Translations under genes and position numbers: made by a program
Shown: one piece after another, positions 7,980 through 16,322 of the stretch
Layout of the letters: every line of letters starts with the position of its first letter
Numbering within the stretch: the stretch's first letter is position 1
The notes under the pieces: model-generated
Told to the model about the DNA's origin: nothing
The model's database searches: none
The model's input: only the letters and a program-made list of their open reading frames with translations
Assembly: GCF_002608075.1 (NCBI RefSeq)
Contig: NZ_LAHA01000076.1
Coordinates: forward strand, 1-32,782
Origin: Nostoc linckia z4
GTDB taxonomy: Bacteria; Cyanobacteriota; Cyanobacteriia; Cyanobacteriales; Nostocaceae
Direction: 5' to 3'
Length of the DNA stretch: 32,782 nucleotides

Positions 7980-8581
7980 CAATAAACCTCTATAGATTTC
8001 ATCAGAATTTTGCAGTTTTAAATCAACTTGCGTTGATCCCTGTAAACTCAAGATTCGCAATTAACGCGAATTTATATTTATTTAATTTTGTTAAAAACAG
8101 CTTACCGTTATCTGAGTCAAAATGGAATTACCTTATTTAATAAATCTAAGATAATTGTGGTAACTAAATCTTATACATAGAGTATGTATATACGTGTCAA
8201 TATTCATTGTTGGGACGAGGCAGGAGGCAGGAACTAGAAGTCAGGAGGGAAGAGGGTTTGAATTTTATAATTTTTCTTAACATAGTTTGATTTTTCCACG
8301 CCGTTTTACTTATTGGAGGCACTAATAATAACTATTGTTATTTATCTATAGATCCAGTGTGGTATTCATCAATGGTCATCATTAGTTTTATCAATAGACA
8401 TTAACTAAGGACACACAGCTTGCTGTGCGTCCCGATTTAAACGAGAACTGCTACAAATGAGACGCGGTGCTTAGAGAAACCCTTCGGGGTAGGGAATAGG
8501 TAACAGGCGACAGCGATAAAAAACTTGAGTTGTGGGTTTAAGAGTTTCCTCTAACCTTTTTAAAGGTCAACACAGTTGAGC
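7980..8581. promoter_or_regulatory. Leader/promoter region of the CO2-uptake operon
   Basis: This stretch upstream of ndhF3 contains no credible gene. Two TCAAT-type half sites, TCAATG at 8369-8374 and ATCAAT at 8390-8395, resemble the TCAATG-N10-ATCAAT motif I recall for the LysR-type repressor NdhR/CcmR, but the spacing here is 15. A small hairpin CACAGC-TT-GCTGTG lies near 8412-8425. The regulatory assignment is an inference; no promoter elements can be fixed by eye. Confidence 0.3.
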
Positions 8582-8767
8582 CTACACTTTGGCAATTTTG
8601 TCAATCTGCCAAACATGAGAAATAATCATAGGGGCTTGCTCAAATTGGCTAACGGGTGCGGGTTTCATGTCCCGGTAGTCTAACAGTTGTACAAGGATGA
8701 GGTAAGCGATCGCTAAAATAACAGAAATCGCACCTGTAATTATGGCAACTAGTTTTGAACGACTCAT
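8582..8767 (-). CDS. Small single-pass membrane protein, conserved hypothetical
   Basis: A 61-aa protein with one clear membrane helix (residues about 7-29, LVAIITGAISVILAIAYLIL) after a short basic N-terminus, then a soluble tail of about 30 residues. The start ATG at 8767 has an AGGAA Shine-Dalgarno at good spacing, which supports a real gene. It resembles small conserved proteins of cyanobacteria that I have no function for. It lies upstream of the CO2-uptake operon in the same direction, 602 bases from ndhF3, so co-transcription is uncertain. Confidence 0.75.
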   Translation of the reverse strand: MSRSKLVAIITGAISVILAIAYLILVQLLDYRDMKPAPVSQFEQAPMIISHVWQIDKIAKV

Positions 8768-9094
8768 GATAAATTCCTATAATACAACTTATTGTGCTTA
8801 ACTTAAATATCCACATTCCCAAGATTAGTCTGTTAACGGCAACAAATCAATTTAGCCTTGTTTATAGTTAAGTTGCGATCGCAGATAGTAATTTAGGCTG
8901 GAGATGGGGAGATGGGGAGATGGGGAGATGGGGAGATGGGGAGATCGGGAGGACAAGGGGAGAAGTCTGAGCGCCGACAGCCAGCGATCGGAACTTCAAA
9001 GAGACAATAAGAAGAATAAATCCTGATTTTCCAGTCAACAGTCAACAGTCAACACCCCCAATCCCCAATCCCCAATGTCCCAATCCCTGAAAAT
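8768..9094. other. Intergenic region with G-rich and heptamer repeats
   Basis: No gene is visible. It holds a HIP1 site (about 8876-8883), a GATGGGGA tandem array (8903-8945), CAACAGT heptamers (about 9034-9052) and a CCCCAAT heptamer run (about 9055-9080) that ends a few bases before the permease start codon. Divergent promoters for the 61-aa gene and the permease would have to lie here. Confidence 0.7.
8903..8945 (+). repeat. GATGGGGA tandem repeat, G-quadruplex type
   Basis: An 8-bp unit is repeated about five times, giving five GGGG runs at 8906, 8914, 8922, 8930 and 8938 separated by 4-nt AGAT loops. That pattern fits the usual G-quadruplex rule on the plus strand. Confidence 0.8.
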
Positions 9095-9868
9095 ATGAAG
9101 TATTGGCGTGAAACCATAGCTGTAACTGCGCGTATTTTAATTGAACTGTTACGCCGCAAACGCAGTTTAATTTTTTGGAGTATTTTCCCAGTTTCAGTTT
9201 TAATTCTCAGCGGATTTATATTAGCAGAACGAGCAAAATTACCAATTAATGTTGCTTTTGAATATACTGCGCCTTCGACTTTGGCAGGTGCAGCACTATT
9301 TTTTAGTTGCTTGGGTGGTAGTGTTGCCACTGTGGTTGCAGAAAGAGAACAAAAAACCCTCAAGCGTCTGTTTATTTCTCCTTTGAGTGGTACATCCTAT
9401 TTTTTAGGCATTTTTCTAGCTCATAGCTGCATTGGCATTGGGCAAACACTATTGGTTTATACTGTTGCAAGCTTTTGGGGTGCGACTTTCAAAGGTTCGC
9501 TGCTCTTAGGATTGACTGTTATTTTAATGTGTATTGTTGCTTATGTTGGCTTGGGTTTTATTTTGGGAACACAATTAGCACGTCGAATCGAAGATGTAAA
9601 TTCTCTGGTGGCAGCTTTTGGGGTTCCTTTATTAATATTAGGCGGAGCTTTTTTACCTAGTTCGTTGTTTCCGCAAACATTGATTAATATTGCCAAATTT
9701 AACCCGATTTATCACATGAATGAAGCTCTCGTGGCAGTATCAGCAAAAGGTGACGAACTCAATCAAATTGGATCGCACTTTTGGTTTTTAGTAGTATTTG
9801 CTGTAATGATGGTTTTAGGTGGGTGGTTATCTTATCGGCGAATGTTAATAGTTGAAAGAAGATTGTGA
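9095..9868 (+). CDS. ABC-2 type transporter permease
   Basis: Membrane half of an ABC exporter. The 257-aa protein has six or so membrane helices (about 25-44, 62-82, 103-127, 137-158, 171-190, 228-247) and the typical cytoplasmic coupling stretch EREQKTLKRLFISPLSG (83-99) of ABC-2 permeases. The substrate cannot be read from sequence; drug, lipid or polysaccharide exporters share this fold. No ATPase gene is adjacent, so the partner must be encoded elsewhere. The ATG at 9095 has no Shine-Dalgarno; a CCCCAAT heptamer array occupies that position. It converges on phoD. Confidence 0.85.
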   Translation: MKYWRETIAVTARILIELLRRKRSLIFWSIFPVSVLILSGFILAERAKLPINVAFEYTAPSTLAGAALFFSCLGGSVATVVAEREQKTLKRLFISPLSGTSYFLGIFLAHSCIGIGQTLLVYTVASFWGATFKGSLLLGLTVILMCIVAYVGLGFILGTQLARRIEDVNSLVAAFGVPLLILGGAFLPSSLFPQTLINIAKFNPIYHMNEALVAVSAKGDELNQIGSHFWFLVVFAVMMVLGGWLSYRRMLIVERRL

Positions 9869-9890
9869 TTTAATATGATATCATTTGCCC

Positions 9891-9921
9891 TTGCATTACT
9901 TATTAAACCCGAAAAACCCCA
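9891..9921. repeat. Dispersed ATTACTTATTAAACC repeat, copy 1
   Basis: The segment TTGCATTACTTATTAAACCC, continuing GAAAAACCCCA, recurs at 32408-32437 with two differences. Both copies lie shortly after the stop codon of a plus-strand gene. Confidence 0.7.
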
Positions 9922-9922
9922 A

Positions 9923-9947
9923 AGAGACGTAGCATTGCTACGTCTCT
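9923..9947. terminator. Perfect 12-bp hairpin between convergent genes
   Basis: AGAGACGTAGCA (9923-9934) and TGCTACGTCTCT (9936-9947) form a perfect inverted repeat around one base. It lies between the convergent permease and phoD genes, so it could act as a bidirectional terminator, though it lacks a T-run. The motif is also a common dispersed palindrome in Nostoc-type genomes as far as I recall. Confidence 0.4.
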
Positions 9948-10032
9948 ACATCGGGTGGAATAACGAAAAATCCTTCAATGAGGCGTGTCACCCCTGATTC
10001 GCCAGCTGTATCATGACTTTTCAAACATTTTC

Positions 10033-11622
10033 TTAGGCTGGTTGGATTTCTGGACGGCCGTCTTCAACTACAAATGAAGCTCGTTTACTAATGGTTCCAG
10101 ATGGGGTTGTGACGTTTGACATCACTAAATAATCTGTCTTCCAAGTTGTGGGAGTGAGGGCGCAGCGAACATATCCGCGTTGATTGTTGAAGAATTTAAT
10201 GTGTGGGTTATCTGGTAAGTAAGCTTCAACTGCGGGGGTGGTGTCTGAGCCATCTCCGCCAGAACTAATTGAAGAACAAACAAATTCACTGCCAAGTGTG
10301 GCGGATGCTGGATTATCAAAGTTAGCTTTCAAATTCATCGCCCAGTGGGAATGCACATCCCCTGCGAGGGAGACTGGATTAGAGGGCTGGTTTTGTTGAA
10401 GAAAAGCCATCAAGCGATCGCGGGAAGCTACATAACCATCCCATTTATCCATGCTGTAGGTTCCGCCGGGCCCTGGTGTCATGTCTCGCTGAGCAATTGG
10501 TACTTGCTGCGCTAAAACGTTCCACTTGGTTTGTGAGCTACTTAGACCATCAAACAACCAATCCTCCTGTGCTTTACCGGTAATGGTTGCATTCAAATCT
10601 AAATTCTCTGGGCAACGTTCTTTGGTTCCATCACCACAAGGCTGATCGGTGCGATATTGGCGGGTGTCTAAAACATGGAAGGTTGCTAAGTTACCAAAGG
10701 CCAGCCGACGGTAAAGTTGCATGTCAGGGCCCACAGGACGCGAGAAGGGACGCAGGGGCATGTGTTCGTAATAAGCCTGATAAGCAATAGCCCGCCGTTG
10801 CAGAAAGATTAAAGGGTCTCGATCTGGCTCTGTATCGATTTCCGAGATATTGTTGGCGTAGTTATTTTCTACCTCGTGGTCATCCCAAGTGACAATCCAG
10901 GGAAATGCTGCATGGGCGGCTTGCAGATTGATATCAGTTTTATAAAGGGCGTGACGATTGCGGTAATCTTCTAAGGTAAAAATTTCTGGACTATTGTGTT
11001 GTCTGGGAGCAGTGTTTGAAATTCCCCCTTCATAGATGTAATCACCGACATGCACTACTAAATCGAGGTCGTCTTGTGCCAGATATTTGTAGGCGGTATA
11101 GAATCCCTGCTGATAATTTTGGCAGGAGACTAAGCCAAAGTTAAATTTACTTAAGTAGCTATTTGCTAGAGGTGCTGTACGAGTGCGACCGATGGGGCTA
11201 GAGTCTTGTCCCACAAGGAAACGATACCAATACCAAGTATCAGATTGCAATCCTTCTACCACAACTCGCACTGAATGACCTAGTTGGGGAGTTGCCAGTA
11301 CCGTACCTCTAGAGACAATTCGCCTCATTTGAGAATCACTAGCCACTTCCCAGCGAATTGGTACATTTACTGGTGGCATTCCACCACCATTTAAAGGTTC
11401 GGGAGCCAAACGAGTCCAAATTACAACACTGGTGGGATAAGGTTCGCCGGACGCTACCCCCAAAGTGAAAGGATAATTAGAAAATCTCGTTTTGCCGATC
11501 GCTGTTTGCTGAGAAAATTGGTTAGCGATGGCAAAACCACTCAACGCTCCTGCCCCGATAATTAAACTGCGTCGTTTGATTCCACTGTGCAAGAACTTTT
11601 CAAGATTATGAAAATCTACCAT
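10033..11622 (-). CDS. phoD: PhoD-type alkaline phosphatase, Tat-exported
   Basis: Secreted phosphodiesterase/phosphomonoesterase for scavenging phosphate from organic esters. The 529-aa protein has a twin-arginine-type signal (KRRSLIIGAGALSGFAIA, residues 17-34), an N-terminal beta domain (about 50-150) and a metallophosphatase core. Visible metal/catalytic residues are C167 (LVSCQNY), D194 and Y197 (HVGDYIYEGG), D247-D248-H249 (WDDHEVENNYAN) and D422/H424/H426 (LAGDVHSHW). This matches the Fe/Ca PhoD family. The ATG at 11622 has a GGAG at good spacing. It is monocistronic, with a repeat element upstream. I looked for a Pho box and could not call one. Confidence 0.93.
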   Translation of the reverse strand: MVDFHNLEKFLHSGIKRRSLIIGAGALSGFAIANQFSQQTAIGKTRFSNYPFTLGVASGEPYPTSVVIWTRLAPEPLNGGGMPPVNVPIRWEVASDSQMRRIVSRGTVLATPQLGHSVRVVVEGLQSDTWYWYRFLVGQDSSPIGRTRTAPLANSYLSKFNFGLVSCQNYQQGFYTAYKYLAQDDLDLVVHVGDYIYEGGISNTAPRQHNSPEIFTLEDYRNRHALYKTDINLQAAHAAFPWIVTWDDHEVENNYANNISEIDTEPDRDPLIFLQRRAIAYQAYYEHMPLRPFSRPVGPDMQLYRRLAFGNLATFHVLDTRQYRTDQPCGDGTKERCPENLDLNATITGKAQEDWLFDGLSSSQTKWNVLAQQVPIAQRDMTPGPGGTYSMDKWDGYVASRDRLMAFLQQNQPSNPVSLAGDVHSHWAMNLKANFDNPASATLGSEFVCSSISSGGDGSDTTPAVEAYLPDNPHIKFFNNQRGYVRCALTPTTWKTDYLVMSNVTTPSGTISKRASFVVEDGRPEIQPA

Positions 11623-11713
11623 TTTTTACTCCTGGTTAATTGCTAAATGGCAATGGGCAATAGCAAAAAATACAGATGCCTCAATAAATTGTTAACTGTT
11701 GACTGTCAACAAT

Positions 11714-11942
11714 AGACTTCTTGCAGAAGTCGGGAAAAGGGGAAGGGCGAAAGGTTTGGTATTTTCCCTTTCCCCGGTTGGTGAGCTTGTCGAACCATTA
11801 ACCCCTTCGGGGTGACGCTCCTTCGTCGCTAACGCTGACGCTAACGCCAGTCGCTCATGGGGGAAACCCCCAAGACCGCGCTGGCTCACCTTTTCCCTTT
11901 GACCACAAAAGTGCAAAAAGCACTTTTTTTTGCAAGAGGTCT
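11714..11942. mobile_element. MITE-like element, AGACYTCTTGCA ends
   Basis: The 12-bp inverted ends AGACTTCTTGCA (11714-11725) and TGCAAGAGGTCT (11931-11942) bound 229 bp. The core is nearly the reverse complement of the element at 18064-18235, but this copy carries an extra stretch of about 30 bases made of GCGTTA/GCGTCA-type hexamers (about 11812-11847). The ends match the nested element at 1789-1913. It fills most of the gap between phoD and the PEP-CTERM gene and encodes no convincing protein. Confidence 0.65.
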
Positions 11943-11975
11943 CATAATTGCCTATTCTCTTTTGCCAAACAAAGA

Positions 11976-12521
11976 TTAAGCTTTAACTTTTTTGATGGAA
12001 ATTAGCTTTTTCTTTGTCATCAAGCCAAGGCTACAAACCAATAAAGTGCCAGCTAAAGTTGCAGGTTCAGGTACTCTTGTATAAGAAACTTTTCCTGAAA
12101 TTAGTTCGACATTAGCGTCAGTAGGGGAAAAAATTGTAAAATCCTCACCAATAATTTCGTAGCGCAGAGGATTGGCAGGATTATTTTTGTCATCAAATGT
12201 ATAGTCTAAAGCTAAAGATGTTTGTCCTGCTGAAAATAAAGTTGCATATACAAGGGGAAAGTCTGGATAATTGATATCATCTTGTTCAGTGTAAACTGTA
12301 GAATCGCCATCAAATTGGAAAGAAAGTGATTTGGCGATCGCTATGGAATTGTTGTCACTCAAAGTTGCATCATCAAAGCTAAAAAAACCATTCCCCTTGG
12401 CGGTGGGGCTATCAACGTTGAAAGCATAATTAATAATTGCAGCAGATACAGATTTTGCATTCAGAGTTGCAAAACTCATAGTCAAGCTAGCAGCAAGCAG
12501 TAATTGTGGAATCAATTTCAT
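11976..12521 (-). CDS. PEP-CTERM domain secreted protein
   Basis: A 181-aa exported protein of unknown function, with a Sec signal peptide (about 1-27, cleavage after AKSVSA). The middle domain is rich in beta-type sequence with many Asp/Asn residues. The C-terminus is a PEP-CTERM sorting signal: VPEP at 150-153, a hydrophobic helix (156-168) and a basic tail (KKK at 170-172 and beyond). Such signals are processed by an exosortase and route proteins to the envelope or matrix; no exosortase gene is in this window. The ATG at 12521 has GAGGAAA. Neighbouring phoD is in the same direction but separated by a mobile element. Confidence 0.85.
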   Translation of the reverse strand: MKLIPQLLLAASLTMSFATLNAKSVSAAIINYAFNVDSPTAKGNGFFSFDDATLSDNNSIAIAKSLSFQFDGDSTVYTEQDDINYPDFPLVYATLFSAGQTSLALDYTFDDKNNPANPLRYEIIGEDFTIFSPTDANVELISGKVSYTRVPEPATLAGTLLVCSLGLMTKKKLISIKKVKA

Positions 12522-13170
12522 CTTTTGCTTTCCTCACGATAAATTTCTGCAAGTAATACGCACTAGGAACTACAGCAGAATTTAAAATTAAACATTGGTC
12601 ATTTGTCATTAGTTATCAAAATAGAATTCAGGAGTCAGAATTCAGAATTCAGTATGAATTGGAGTCCGCCTTCGCGTAGCGTCTCTTAGAGAGCGTCTTG
12701 ATTCTGAATCCTATTAGCGGTAGCGGGGCGTTTAGCCCATTGTGACTTCTGAATTCTTCTTCAATAGTCATTTTTGTTTTTAAGGACAAAACAAACAAGT
12801 TTTTAAATCCTTCAAACAAGGACATACTAAAAGCAAAAGTTTAAGCGAAGTTTAATTAGCGGTAAAAATCGCAAAAATTTTATTTTTATAATTCCCAAAA
12901 TGCTCAAATTATAGACATTTTTTTAAATCTTTCAAGTTGACTTTTACTGATATAATCTCAGTTGGAAAATGTGCTTCATGAATTTACATCAAACTACATA
13001 CTGAAGAGCTTGGAATTTCAGTAGATGAAGCTTCGTTCCATTGAGAATTTGTAGTTACTTGTAGTTGAATGTGAAATCTCACCCTGCTTTTGGGAATACT
13101 TGATTTTAGTCAACTGATTGTTGGCAATTTAAGCTATCCAATCTAGAACCAAGGCATTTTGAGATAAATT
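12522..13170. other. Intergenic region with dispersed repeats
   Basis: There is no gene here. Between divergent genes lie GAATTCA/GGAGTCA heptamers (about 12621-12652), a GCGTAGCGTCTC palindrome block (about 12672-12698), the TTAGCGGTAGCGGG repeat with a GGGC-GTTTA-GCCC hairpin (about 12714-12740) and about 400 bases of AT-rich sequence that probably include the promoters of both flanking genes. Confidence 0.7.
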
Positions 13171-13908
13171 ATGAAATTGATTAAGTCATTTCAATATTTT
13201 CTAGTCTTTTCTTTACCTTTATATTTGAATTTCGCTCATACTTTTACACTACAAGCGCAAGCTCAGTTATACCAATCAAACAAAACCTGGCAAATTAGTC
13301 AAACATTTAAGCCGCCAAAACGGGGAGCGCCTCCCGTAAGTAGTGGTGGTTCAACTCGTAGCGGCTCTTGTTTAACAGACAAAAAAGTGATAACTCCCTT
13401 AATTCCTCCAAATAAATTAGGATTAACACTTGGTCAACATCCAACATTTTTCTGGCACGTACCCGAATCTTCAGTCAAAACAGCCAAGTTTTTGCTTTTT
13501 GCTGATGATGACCAGACATTATTTTATGAAACATCTTTGACACTTCCAGATAAATCTGGAATTGTTAGCTTTACACTTCCCCAAACTGCCCCAGCATTAA
13601 CAGTAGGTAAAACTTATCACTGGTATCTAACAATTGTTTGCAATACTGAAGACTCCAGCGACAATCCCATTGTGGACGGTTGGGTAGAACGAATTAAACC
13701 CGAATTAGCGCTATCTCAAGCCTTAGCAAAAGCAAATTTGCGGACATTACCAACCATTTATGCAGAAGCCGGAATTTGGCATGAAGCCTTAACTTCCCTA
13801 GTGCAACTACGCCGCACAGAGCCAAATAATTTAAAAGTGAGGATAGACTGGAGACAATTTTTCAAATCAGTTAATTTAAGTGCGATCGCTTCCAGTCCGT
13901 TAATTTAA
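13171..13908 (+). CDS. DUF928 domain exported protein
   Basis: A 245-aa protein with a Sec signal peptide (about 1-30, ending AQAQA). It then shows the DUF928 hallmark: a proline/lysine/arginine stretch FKPPKRGAPP, followed by a GG-rich segment ending in RSGSC (about 56-77), then LTLGQHPTFFWHVP and the YHWYLTIVC segment with the second cysteine of a likely disulfide. The domain is cyanobacterial and its function unknown to me. It is followed after 153 bases by a CHASE2-cyclase gene on the same strand. Such pairing is common for DUF928, and suggests that the exported protein and the extracytoplasmic CHASE2 sensor work together. A HIP1 site lies in the 3' end. Confidence 0.85.
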   Translation: MKLIKSFQYFLVFSLPLYLNFAHTFTLQAQAQLYQSNKTWQISQTFKPPKRGAPPVSSGGSTRSGSCLTDKKVITPLIPPNKLGLTLGQHPTFFWHVPESSVKTAKFLLFADDDQTLFYETSLTLPDKSGIVSFTLPQTAPALTVGKTYHWYLTIVCNTEDSSDNPIVDGWVERIKPELALSQALAKANLRTLPTIYAEAGIWHEALTSLVQLRRTEPNNLKVRIDWRQFFKSVNLSAIASSPLI

Positions 13909-13979
13909 ATGTGGGGGATTGGGAGTGTTGATTGGTGATTGGTGACTGATGACTGATGCTCAGGAGTTAAGAATTATTC

Positions 13980-14035
13980 TCCTTGTCTCCCTTGTCTCTC
14001 TTGTCTCCCTTGTCTCCCTCATCCTCCTCATCCCC
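13980..14035. repeat. CTCCCTTGT-type 9-bp tandem repeat
   Basis: A pyrimidine-rich array of about four to five CTCCCTTGT-like units, degrading into CATCCTC repeats, fills most of the gap between the DUF928 and cyclase genes. A related array lies at about 1240-1270. It leaves the cyclase without a recognisable ribosome binding site. Confidence 0.65.
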
Positions 14036-14061
14036 CCTACCCCACCTTCTACTCAATAATT

Positions 14062-16278
14062 ATGTGGAAAAATCTGAAACCGCGAATTTGGCAATGGCGG
14101 GGTGTTTTATTTGCAGTTCCTAATATTACAATTCTGGTGATTGGATTACGGTTAACTGGATTACTGCAATTATTAGAATTGGCTGCACTGGATCAATTTT
14201 TTCTCCTCCGTCCACCAGAGTCAGTTGATACTCGTATTGTGATAGTTGAAATTAATGAGTCAGATATCCGCAAGCAAGGACAGTGGCCAATGACGGATGC
14301 GGCGCTTGCTAGTGTGTTAGAGAATATTAAACAACAACAACCGAGAGCGATCGGTTTAGATATTTATCGCGATTTACCTGTAAATCCCGGTCATCAAGCT
14401 TTAGTTAAAGTGTTTGAATCTACTCCAAATTTGATTGGCGTACAAAAAATTTCTGATAGTTTTGATAGTTCTTCGGTGGATGCATCTCCAGTTCTCAAAC
14501 AACGCCATCAAATTGGAGCAAATGATTTGCCTTTAGATGGAGATGGAAAAATTCGTCGAGGTTTGCTTTACCTAAATTTAAAGAACGATGATGTTCTGGA
14601 AAGTTTTGCTTTGAAATTAGCTTTATTGTACTTAAAACCTGAAGGTATTATTCCCAAGCCAGCAGCAAATAATTCTAATTTTTTGCAGTTAAATCGCGGT
14701 GTTTTCCCGATTTTTGAAGCCAATGATGGAGGTTATGTGCGAGCGGATGCAGGAAGTTATCAAGTACTTTTAAATTATCGAGGAAGAATACAACAATTTC
14801 TCAAAATTTCTCTGACAGATGTACAAAACAAACGCATTCCAAAAGACTTGATGCGGGGTAAGGTAGTATTAATTGGGGCAACGGCGGAAAGTTTAAAAGA
14901 TTTATTCTATACCCCTTATAGCAGCAATGTACTTACTGAGCCAGAACGTATGGCAGGTATTACAATTCATGCTAATTTAATTAGTCAAATTTTAAGTGCG
15001 GCTTTGGATGGTCGTCCAGAAATTAAGACTTTACCGGAACCCATAGAATGGCTATTGATTTTTTGTTGGTCAACCATTGGCGCGATTTTGTGTTGGGTAC
15101 AACGTCACAGCAATAACCAGAAAATTTTTCTAGTTGTGGGTCTGGCGGCTGGCGGTTTATTAGTTGGTAGCTTTTTGGCATTTCTTTGTAGTTGGTGGAT
15201 TCCCGTTGTTCCTTCAGTGTTGGCATTAGGAGGTTCTGCCATTGCAGTGACTCAGTATATCGCCCAAGGTTCTGCCCAAATGCGAAAAACTCTTGGTCGT
15301 TATCTCACTGATGAAATAGTCGCTAATATTCTGGAAACTCCTTCTGGGTTAAAACTAGGAGGAGAACGTAGAAAAGTTACTGTTTTGGTGTCTGATTTAA
15401 GAGGATTTTCCGCTATTTCTGAACAATTACCGCCTGAGGAAGTAGTGAGAATTCTCAATCTTTATCTAGGAACAATGACGGATGTAATTAATCAGTACAA
15501 AGGTACGATTAATGAGTTTATGGGCGATGGAATTTTTGTCATATTTGGTGCGCCAATTCGTCGCCAAGATGATTCCCAAAGAGCCATCGCCTGTGCTATT
15601 GCCATGCAATTAGCGATGGAACAAGTTAACAAACAAAATCAACAAATGAATTTTCCCATCTTGGAAATGGGAATCGGAATTAATACAGGGGAAGTTGTCG
15701 CAGGAAATATTGGTTCTCAAAAACGCGCTCAATACACAGTTATCGGCAGTCATGTAAATTTAGCTGCCCGAATTGAAACTTATACAGTGGGCGGACAAAT
15801 TTTGATTTCCGAAAATACCTCTGAAGATGCCAAAATTGACCTCAAAATTGCTGGAGATTTACAAATAAAACCTAAAGGCATCAAAGACCCAGTGACAATT
15901 TTTGATATTCGTGGAATTGGCGGTGAATATAACTTGTTCTTACCTGAAGATGATGAAGCAATGGTCAGCTTAAATCAGGAATTGCCTGTAGAATACAGCA
16001 TTTTACAAGGAAAGCAAGCAGGTGGAACAGTATTTACAGGAGCTTTAGTTTGTCTTTCAGAAAAAGCAGCGCAATTACAATCTTTACATTCCTTAGAACC
16101 CTTAAGTAATCTCAAACTCAAATTATTAATTGAAGCAGAATCAACTACAGAAGAAGAACATATTTATGCCAAGGTAATAAAACAAATTGATGTTGAAAAC
16201 CAGCTTTTTTTGATTCGGTTTACAGCCATTCCTCCAAAAGCGATCGCACTTCTTAATTCACTCCGTCAATTTGCTTGA
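14062..16278 (+). CDS. CHASE2 domain class III nucleotide cyclase
   Basis: Membrane-bound cyclase that makes cAMP or cGMP in response to an extracytoplasmic signal. Of 738 residues, 14-35 form a first membrane helix, about 40-320 the CHASE2 sensor (TRIVIVEINESDIRKQGQWP), and 326-399 three further helices. The cyclase domain spans about 437-615: metal-binding D445 (VSDLRGFS) and D489 (FMGDGIF), and N566 and R570 (VNLAARIE). The base-specifying positions are E485 and T559, a mix of guanylyl-like and adenylyl-like residues. Residues about 640-738 form an extra C-terminal domain, perhaps PilZ-like but degenerate. No Shine-Dalgarno is seen. Probably co-transcribed with DUF928. Confidence 0.92.
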   Translation: MWKNLKPRIWQWRGVLFAVPNITILVIGLRLTGLLQLLELAALDQFFLLRPPESVDTRIVIVEINESDIRKQGQWPMTDAALASVLENIKQQQPRAIGLDIYRDLPVNPGHQALVKVFESTPNLIGVQKISDSFDSSSVDASPVLKQRHQIGANDLPLDGDGKIRRGLLYLNLKNDDVLESFALKLALLYLKPEGIIPKPAANNSNFLQLNRGVFPIFEANDGGYVRADAGSYQVLLNYRGRIQQFLKISLTDVQNKRIPKDLMRGKVVLIGATAESLKDLFYTPYSSNVLTEPERMAGITIHANLISQILSAALDGRPEIKTLPEPIEWLLIFCWSTIGAILCWVQRHSNNQKIFLVVGLAAGGLLVGSFLAFLCSWWIPVVPSVLALGGSAIAVTQYIAQGSAQMRKTLGRYLTDEIVANILETPSGLKLGGERRKVTVLVSDLRGFSAISEQLPPEEVVRILNLYLGTMTDVINQYKGTINEFMGDGIFVIFGAPIRRQDDSQRAIACAIAMQLAMEQVNKQNQQMNFPILEMGIGINTGEVVAGNIGSQKRAQYTVIGSHVNLAARIETYTVGGQILISENTSEDAKIDLKIAGDLQIKPKGIKDPVTIFDIRGIGGEYNLFLPEDDEAMVSLNQELPVEYSILQGKQAGGTVFTGALVCLSEKAAQLQSLHSLEPLSNLKLKLLIEAESTTEEEHIYAKVIKQIDVENQLFLIRFTAIPPKAIALLNSLRQFA

Positions 16279-16322
16279 TGTTACAGTAATTTTTAGGTAA
16301 ATAAACCACTTTGTAAGAGCAT

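Noticed and set aside
8061..8581. Short open frames upstream of ndhF3
   Set aside because: Frames of under 30 codons with no ribosome site or helix pattern.
11623..11710. Pho box upstream of phoD
   Set aside because: Some TTAAC-like words occur, but no three evenly spaced CTTAACCT-type repeats.
11692..11916. 74-aa open frame on the minus strand
   Set aside because: It lies within the MITE-like element, its codons follow palindromic repeats, and no ribosome site or protein-like pattern is seen.
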